This document shows positions 55,683-60,634 of a stretch of 60,634 bases of DNA, in pieces. Position numbers and translations under genes: made by a program. Source of the DNA: Spirochaetae bacterium HGW-Spirochaetae-5 (GTDB lineage Bacteria > Spirochaetota > UBA4802 > UBA5550); the NCBI GenBank assembly GCA_002839285.1, contig PGXT01000019.1, forward strand, positions 1-60,634. The letters run 5' to 3'. The notes beneath the pieces are model-generated. The model had not been told where the DNA came from. It saw nothing but the letters and a program-made list of their open reading frames with translations, and did not search any database. How positions within the stretch are numbered: the stretch's first letter is position 1; every line of letters starts with the position of its first letter.

Positions 55683-56134
55683 AGTTTTATCCTGTAATTT
55701 TACTCATTGTTAATTCCAAAAATATATTTCAGTGTAAAAATAGATAATCACATGTCTCCGCTGACACTGATGGAGAGGATATTAGTTTTTTACAAAAGAA
55801 TTCAGGAATTATTACTGATTATAACTACAAAATTTTACAGATACAATACCTAGTCAACTAAAACAACAATTATTTTACATCTAAAAATGGAACTGCTCAA
55901 AAACCGGAAGTATTTTAACTTCGCCGCACCACGAGCGCGGCAGAGATCAATTTCGCCACCAGTTTATGAGCAGATACAAAAACTTGCAAGAAACCCGCAA
56001 AATGGCGGGAAAATTGTTCTCATCAGAGCCTACAGCAAGGTTAAAAATAATACCATCGGTTTCAGAGCAGTTACCTGAAAATAAGAAAGTCGGATTCATT
56101 ATCGGATGAAATATGTATTTTTACAATTAAGATC
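55683..56134. other. 452-bp gap with a family C repeat
   Basis: No gene. A 63-codon plus-strand frame (55887-56078) is only the repeat read through and is not accepted. The left part is AT-rich and should hold the folE2 promoter. The repeat covers 55891-55977; after it comes a small hairpin-like stretch with ACCCGCAAAATGGCGGG (55995-56011). Confidence 0.5.
55891..55977. repeat. 87-bp dispersed repeat, family C, copy 2
   Basis: Same orientation and length as 3715-3801, about 61 of 87 positions identical. It starts AACTGCTCAAAAACCGG and ends CCAGTTTATGAGCAGATAC; the two ends are imperfect inverted repeats of each other. The core carries GCCGC/GCGGC complementary blocks. Confidence 0.65.
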
Positions 56135-56893
56135 TTACTCAGCAGTTAATATAATTGAACCGGTCTTTGTTACAGCAAGAGTATGTTCAAATTGAGCCGA
56201 TAATTTATTGTCACTTGTAATAGATGTCCATCCATCTTCCTGGACAACAAGCTCGTCAGAACCCTGATTTACAATAGGCTCAACGGTAAGAACCATGCCT
56301 GGGCGGAGCATAGTCCCCTTCCCCCGTTCTCCGTAATTAGGAATTACCGGAGCCTCATGAAGTGCAAAACCTACTCCATGGCCGGTAAAATTTTTTACAA
56401 CAGAATATCCGTATTCCCGGACGCAGTTTTCAACTGCAAATCCAATATCACCGGTGAACTTTTCCGGTTCAATTTCAGTTATCCCTCTCTGCATTGTTTC
56501 ATATGCCGCGTTAACAAGACGCTCAGCATCAGGGGTAACCTCGCCTATTTTGAAAGTGAAACAGGAATCAGCAAAATAACCATTCATAACCGTTCCTGTA
56601 TCTATCTTTACAAGATCTCCACTGGAAACCTTAATTTTTTTTGCAGGAAGCCCATGGGAAGCGACATTATTAATAGATATACATGAAGCAAACGAATACC
56701 CGCGCACAGTTTTAAATGCAGGCCTCGCCTTACTCTTCATTATATAATCATCTATAAAAGTATCAAGCTCCCAGGTAGACATCCCTGCAATATCCATTGA
56801 ATCTATAATCTTAAATAACCTGAATATTATAACACCGCTCTCTTTAATGCGCTTTATATCATCTTCAGTTTTCAAGCGGACTACACGATTCAT
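56135..56893 (-). CDS. map: Methionine aminopeptidase, type I
   Basis: Removes the initiator methionine. 252 residues; metal ligands in VKIDTGTVMNGYFADSCFTF (two Asp near 95 and 106), TGHGVGFALHEAP (His near 169), VLTVEPIV (Glu near 202) and AQFEHTLAVT (Glu near 234). The pattern SINNVASHGLP near 75 is the usual start of the substrate site. Located 29 bases after recA on the same strand, so probably co-transcribed. Confidence 0.95.
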   Translation of the reverse strand: MNRVVRLKTEDDIKRIKESGVIIFRLFKIIDSMDIAGMSTWELDTFIDDYIMKSKARPAFKTVRGYSFASCISINNVASHGLPAKKIKVSSGDLVKIDTGTVMNGYFADSCFTFKIGEVTPDAERLVNAAYETMQRGITEIEPEKFTGDIGFAVENCVREYGYSVVKNFTGHGVGFALHEAPVIPNYGERGKGTMLRPGMVLTVEPIVNQGSDELVVQEDGWTSITSDNKLSAQFEHTLAVTKTGSIILTAE

Positions 56894-56922
56894 TCTTTAT
56901 ATTCCAGAATATCCTTTCTTTA

Positions 56923-58068
56923 TTACTCTACCGCTGCTTCAGTTACAGCATTAATAACTGCTGCGGGTTTAACCGCATCAGGCTTTGATACAGTTTCAGT
57001 TTTAGCAGATGGCGCCTTAGCTATTTCAGCCGGTTTTTCTGTAACGGCAGTATTATCTGTTAAGCCCGCTTCTTTTTTTATCTTTGCTTCGATCTCTTTG
57101 TTAATTGACGGATTATCTCTAAGATATTTTCGGACATTTTCACGCCCCTGCCCTATTCTATCCTCTCCGTAAGAGTACCATGTCCCTGCTTTATTGATTA
57201 TATCATATTTCACAGCAAGATCAAGGACTCCCCCTTCACGTGAAATCCCGGCATCATACATTATATCAAATTCAGCCTGTTTAAAAGGAGGAGCTACTTT
57301 ATTTTTTACAACCTTGACTCTAACTCTGCTGCCGATTGAGTCATCGCCATTTTTTAAAGTCTCAATTCTCCTGATATCAAGTCGTACTGAAGAATAAAAC
57401 TTCAGAGCGTTCCCTCCAGTTGTTGTTTCAGGAGAACCGAACATAACTCCAATTTTCATACGGATCTGATTTATAAAAATTACACAGGTATTAGACTTTG
57501 CGATAACACCTGTGAGTTTTCTCAAGGCCTGGCTCATCAATCTTGCCTGAAGCCCCATATGTGAATCTCCCATATCTCCATCAATCTCTGCTTTAGGCAC
57601 AAGAGCTGCAACGGAATCTATTACTATTACATCAAGCGCTCCTGACCTGACAAGAGCTTCAACAATTTCAAGAGCTTCCTCTCCTGTATCAGGCTGTGAC
57701 ACCAGCATATCTTCAGTTTTAACTCCAAGCCGTGCGGCATAAGCAGGATCAAGTGCATGTTCAGCATCAATAAAAGCTACTGACCCGCCGGTTTTCTGTG
57801 CCTCGGCTATGATATGAAGAGTCATTGTTGTTTTTCCCGATGATTCAGGACCGTAAATTTCTACAACTCTCCCTCTCGGCACCCCGCCCACTCCAAGGGC
57901 TATATCAAGTTCAAGTGAACCGGTTGAAATAGCCGGTATCTGGGCCTTGGCAGGATTATCTCCAAGCCTCATTATAGATCCTTTCCCGAACTGTTTTTCA
58001 ATTTGAAGCATTGCCGCGTCTAATGCCTGATTTTTAACGTTAAGTTCTTTCTGACTCTGAACACTCAT
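56923..58068 (-). CDS. recA: Recombinase RecA
   Basis: DNA strand exchange and SOS co-protease. 381 residues: [10 protein letters not shown] near 29-38, Walker [10 protein letters not shown] near 67-75, Walker B and [18 protein letters not shown] near 140-155, loop regions with [10 protein letters not shown] and [19 protein letters not shown]. The last 45 residues are an alanine/proline/valine/lysine-rich tail that differs from the usual acidic tail. GAGGT lies 6 bases ahead of the ATG. I did not find a recognisable SOS box upstream. Confidence 0.98.
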   Translation of the reverse strand: MSVQSQKELNVKNQALDAAMLQIEKQFGKGSIMRLGDNPAKAQIPAISTGSLELDIALGVGGVPRGRVVEIYGPESSGKTTMTLHIIAEAQKTGGSVAFIDAEHALDPAYAARLGVKTEDMLVSQPDTGEEALEIVEALVRSGALDVIVIDSVAALVPKAEIDGDMGDSHMGLQARLMSQALRKLTGVIAKSNTCVIFINQIRMKIGVMFGSPETTTGGNALKFYSSVRLDIRRIETLKNGDDSIGSRVRVKVVKNKVAPPFKQAEFDIMYDAGISREGGVLDLAVKYDIINKAGTWYSYGEDRIGQGRENVRKYLRDNPSINKEIEAKIKKEAGLTDNTAVTEKPAEIAKAPSAKTETVSKPDAVKPAAVINAVTEAAVE

Positions 58069-58488
58069 AATTACCTCTTATTTTTTAAACAGATATTTTA
58101 AATTCATGCAGCTGCTTCATAAAATACATAATTAAAATTTTTCAGCAGATACACAATAATATATACGATGGAATTAAAATTATTTTAAAATAATTTTTTA
58201 TTCATATTCATTTTATATTATAATTGCTCACTAATTTTGCAATTAAATATTAGCAACCCGCAACAATTGTTTTAAGCTATATTTATGTATAGTATTTAAT
58301 CGGTAATTTTGTCAAGAATATTACTATATTTTTGTGTGGTATTAATTTATTTTATTAATTATCAGCAGAAATTAAATGAAAGATTTAATCAGACTCTGCT
58401 GACTATTTACTCAATCTGTTCTGTTACTTTGAAGTAAATAGTCAGCACAAATAAATTTAAAAATTTTTGATAATTCACCCGTAAGGAG
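58069..58488. other. 420-bp gap between recA and the Na/Pi cotransporter gene
   Basis: No gene. AT-rich. It contains an inverted repeat TAATTGC, 11 bases, GCAATTA (58221-58245) that could be an operator upstream of recA, and a perfect 14-bp hairpin at 58398-58446 beyond the end of the cotransporter gene. The recA promoter should lie between 58069 and about 58300. Confidence 0.5.
58398..58446 (-). terminator. Hairpin downstream of the Na/Pi cotransporter gene
   Basis: GCTGACTATTTACT (58398-58411) pairs perfectly with AGTAAATAGTCAGC (58433-58446), loop 21 bases. It lies 42 bases beyond the cotransporter stop. There is no T-run, so termination is not certain. Confidence 0.45.
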
Positions 58489-60171
58489 TTATTTATCACC
58501 AATTACTGCTTCTGCTACATTAAGTATATGATCTCTGATTCTCCTGTAACCGTTAAGCATATTCATGTAACTCACGCTCATTAGCGGATCGACTTTTTTT
58601 GCAGAGAGTCTCTGCAGATGCTTTGTTCGAAGTTCTCTAAAATGATGGGTTATTGATTTACCCTCTGAATAAACATATGAAATATCCGGTTTAGTATTAT
58701 ATTTTATTGAATTATTAATAAGTTTAAAATACTCTGTTATATGATCGTGAAGCTCCGTGATCTCCTTCTTTTTTTCTTCATTCAGCTTTAATGAATTATC
58801 CCGGAGCTTTAAGAGAAGTTTCATTATATTAGCAATGTAATCACTCATAGACTCATATTCATCGGCAATTCTCAACTGACCTTGTGCTTCAATTATCTGA
58901 TTATGCGGCAGATCCATAGAAATTATATCTACCAGAAAAGTAGATATCTCCTTCTGCATAATATCAAGATCCTCCTCTTTTTTAAAAACAGATTTTATGC
59001 TCTTTTCATTATCGAAACCTTCAATAATTACACATTTGAGATCTTCCATCATCTCGATAACTATATTTCCCATATTAATAATTTCACGCCTTGCCTGTTC
59101 TATGACAATAACCGGAGTACTTAACATTCGTATATCCAGTTTGGTAAATTTTATATGCCCTTCTGCAGGACTGTCAGGGGCTATTTTTTCAAGAAACCTT
59201 GCAAGATGATTAACAAATGGAAAATGCAAAATAACGTTTATGACGTTAAACATAGTATGAGCAATAGCAATCCCCTGAATAATAAAGGGAAACGATTCAA
59301 CTCCATTCACAATCCGGATAGTATTGGGGTCCTGCCCCATTATCACAGGAATTACTTTAAGAAAAAAAGGAAAAAGTGGAAGCACCCATACCAGACCAAT
59401 AACTTTAATTAATGTATGAGCATATGCAGCTCTTTTGGCATTTGCAGATGCACCGAGTGATGCAAGCAGTGCTGTTACCGTTGTCCCGACATTCATACCC
59501 ATTACAAGAGCAACGGATGTATCAAAAGTCATAATACCGGTAGAAGCCATTCCCATTACAATACCGACAGAAGCAGAAGAAGACTGAACAATACCGGTTA
59601 TCAAAGCACCTGTCATTGCACATGCAATAAGACCGGAAAAAGTATCCGGTTTGTAGACAAGAAAAAGATTAAGAAAAGCCTCTACGTCTTTTAATGGCTT
59701 GAACCCCAATTTCATCAGTTCCAGCCCAAAAAAAACCATACCTATCCCCATAAGCATCATGGCAAGATATCGTGTATTATCCTTTCTTGAAAAAAGATAT
59801 ATTATTCCAAATACTCCTATTATGGGGAGACCGAATTCTCCGATATTCAGAACAAGAATCCAGCCGGTAACTGTTGTACCGATATCAGCACCAAGTATAA
59901 CTCCGATAGCCTGCACGAGAGTCATAACGCCAGAGTTAACAAATCCGACCACCATAACTGAAGTTGCAGAACTAGACTGAATTAAAGCTGTAACTGAAAA
60001 ACCCACTCCTACAGCCATAAGACGGTTATTAGTAACAGCACTTATAAGCTGACGGAGCTTACTCCCTGCAACAGCCTGAATTCCGGCAGACATGTAATTC
60101 ATACCGAGAAGAAAAATTGCTAACCCGCCAATGACTTTAAAAATAATGCTTATAATCAGAGATGATTCCAT
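58489..60171 (-). CDS. Na/Pi cotransporter family protein (NptA-like) with PhoU-type tail
   Basis: 560 residues. The membrane half (1-320) has the two inverted QSSSA repeats of this family, TALIQSSSATSVMVVGF near 62-78 and GIVQSSSASVGIVMG near 193-207, with GADIGTTVTGW and GMNVGTTVTALLA. The cytoplasmic half (340-555) is helical and resembles PhoU (EQARREIINMGNIVIEMMEDL, RIADEYESMSDYIANIMKLL). Family members import phosphate with sodium, and the PhoU-like part probably controls activity. Single gene. Confidence 0.92.
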   Translation of the reverse strand: MESSLIISIIFKVIGGLAIFLLGMNYMSAGIQAVAGSKLRQLISAVTNNRLMAVGVGFSVTALIQSSSATSVMVVGFVNSGVMTLVQAIGVILGADIGTTVTGWILVLNIGEFGLPIIGVFGIIYLFSRKDNTRYLAMMLMGIGMVFFGLELMKLGFKPLKDVEAFLNLFLVYKPDTFSGLIACAMTGALITGIVQSSSASVGIVMGMASTGIMTFDTSVALVMGMNVGTTVTALLASLGASANAKRAAYAHTLIKVIGLVWVLPLFPFFLKVIPVIMGQDPNTIRIVNGVESFPFIIQGIAIAHTMFNVINVILHFPFVNHLARFLEKIAPDSPAEGHIKFTKLDIRMLSTPVIVIEQARREIINMGNIVIEMMEDLKCVIIEGFDNEKSIKSVFKKEEDLDIMQKEISTFLVDIISMDLPHNQIIEAQGQLRIADEYESMSDYIANIMKLLLKLRDNSLKLNEEKKKEITELHDHITEYFKLINNSIKYNTKPDISYVYSEGKSITHHFRELRTKHLQRLSAKKVDPLMSVSYMNMLNGYRRIRDHILNVAEAVIGDK

Positions 60172-60519
60172 TATTATACACCTATAAAAATTTGATTTTC
60201 TTCTAAAATTACTACCTTAATAAACACAATTGTCATGGCTCATTTTCATACCACTTGTCAAGAACCTAATAAATTATATTTAATAATGAAATTTAAACTG
60301 ATATTTTCCTTAAAATTGATATGTCTGCTTTTAATTAACACTTTTTCCTATTTTTAACAAATTCGAAGAATACCAGAGTAGAGTGCGTAAATAATCCGCT
60401 ACTACGAGATTCAGCCAGAGATATCCTATCGTCACAGATACTCAAGTTAAAAAAACAACCTTCTCAACCCCAATCCGTGAAATCCGCTTAATCCGTGATT
60501 CAGACAAAAAAAGAGCATG
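60172..60519. other. 348-bp gap between the cotransporter gene and the 23S rRNA end
   Basis: No gene on either strand and nothing resembling a 5S rRNA or tRNA. AT-rich on the left, where the cotransporter promoter should lie. Near the right end three direct 9-base units begin with AATCCG (60472, 60481, 60490). Confidence 0.5.
60472..60498 (+). repeat. Three tandem 9-base units
   Basis: AATCCGTGA, AATCCGCTT, AATCCGTGA, followed by TTCAG. Similar ATCCGTG-type runs are seen between genes in many environmental bacteria. It lies just beyond the 23S terminator. Confidence 0.6.
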
Positions 60520-60553
60520 AAAAAACCCGAAGGGGAATCCCTTCGGGTTTTTT
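60520..60553 (-). terminator. Rho-independent terminator directly after 23S rRNA
   Basis: AAAAAACCCGAAGGG, GAAT loop, CCCTTCGGGTTTTTT: a 9-bp GC-rich stem with A- and T-tracts. On the minus strand it begins about seven bases after the 23S 3' end. Confidence 0.92.
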
Positions 60554-60559
60554 ATAATA

Positions 60560-60634
60560 TGGTCAAGCCTCACGACTGATTAGTAATGGTGAGCTGAAAA
60601 CATTTCTGTTCTTACACTTCCATCCTATCGACCT
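60560..60634 (-). rRNA. 23S ribosomal RNA, 3' end (truncated by the window edge)
   Basis: The reverse complement reads GATAGGATGGAAGTGTAAG, then CACCATTACTAATCAGTCG, then TGAGGCTTGACC. These match the conserved end of bacterial 23S rRNA, whose last bases (GTGAGGCTTAACC in E. coli) pair with the 5' end in helix 1. About 75 bases are inside the window; the rest lies to the right. Confidence 0.93.

Noticed and set aside
55887-56078. 63-codon plus-strand frame
   Set aside because: It reads through the family C repeat and a small hairpin region and has no ribosome-binding site.
58069-58300. LexA/SOS box upstream of recA
   Set aside because: Neither the CTGT-N8-ACAG, the GAAC-N4-GTTC nor a TTTG-N5-CAAA pattern was clear; only an unassigned TAATTGC inverted repeat.
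60472-60498. CRISPR-like repeats
   Set aside because: Period of nine bases without spacers; simple tandem units.
60172-60519. 5S rRNA or tRNA next to the 23S end
   Set aside because: No 5S core sequence and no tRNA T-arm pattern on either strand.

Overview
The window reads as chromosomal DNA of an AT-rich, Gram-negative-type bacterium, most probably a spirochaete or a close relative. The clues are indirect. The heat-shock genes run hrcA-grpE-dnaK-dnaJ behind a CIRCE operator. There is an AraC-type regulator with a membrane-spanning N-terminus and a membrane-GAF-SpoIIE phosphatase. The 3' end of a 23S rRNA gene at the right edge is followed directly by a terminator, with no 5S gene, as in the dispersed rRNA genes of Leptospira. 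Lnt, a BMP-type lipoprotein and a lipase foldase imply an outer membrane or lipoprotein-rich envelope. I saw no tRNA genes, CRISPR arrays, transposases or prophage genes.

Layout. 1-5.4 kb: tail of an unknown gene, a long-chain acyl-CoA ligase, the AraC regulator, a small GlsB/YeaQ-type membrane protein and an orphan MacB-type permease. 5.8-11.8 kb: an unknown helical protein and the heat-shock operon. 12-15.6 kb: tyrS, an ECF sigma factor with its zinc-finger anti-sigma factor, and an isochorismatase-fold hydrolase. 15.8-21 kb: the GAF-SpoIIE protein split by a frameshift, a 5'-truncated QueH-Smr fusion, and an RNase II/R-type nuclease. 21.3-27.3 kb: a purine salvage and uptake module (xanthine phosphoribosyltransferase, BMP-type lipoprotein, double ATPase, two permeases). 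27.3-35.7 kb: radical SAM proteins, a compact UvrD-like helicase, a three-gene cluster of very small proteins, a FabK/nitronate-monooxygenase relative, an AlkD-like protein and a VanY-type peptidase. 35.8-39.8 kb: yggS-proC-M23 peptidase-lnt, closely packed. 39.8-46.6 kb: a lipase with its foldase, then a three-gene operon of a very acidic protein, a GAF/degenerate-GGDEF protein and an FGE-fold protein. 46.7-54.1 kb: the ATP synthase operon on the minus strand. 54.5-60.6 kb: an orphan HicB-like protein, folE2, map, recA, a Na/Pi cotransporter and the 23S rRNA end.

The intergenic gaps hold several families of short palindromic repeats. A 96-bp element occurs in inverted orientation at 11962 and 32826. 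An 87-bp element occurs at 3715 and 55891, and its termini reappear around different cores at 21105 and 32916. A third family at 5526 and 28693 includes a copy that folds as an outer stem enclosing three hairpins. All are non-coding and apparently without a transposase in the window.

The best candidates for something undescribed are the acidic/GAF/FGE operon (42047-46590), the nested-palindrome repeats, the QueH-Smr fusion, and the three tiny genes at 30289-30875. All assignments come from reading the sequence and from recalled family motifs; no database search was run.
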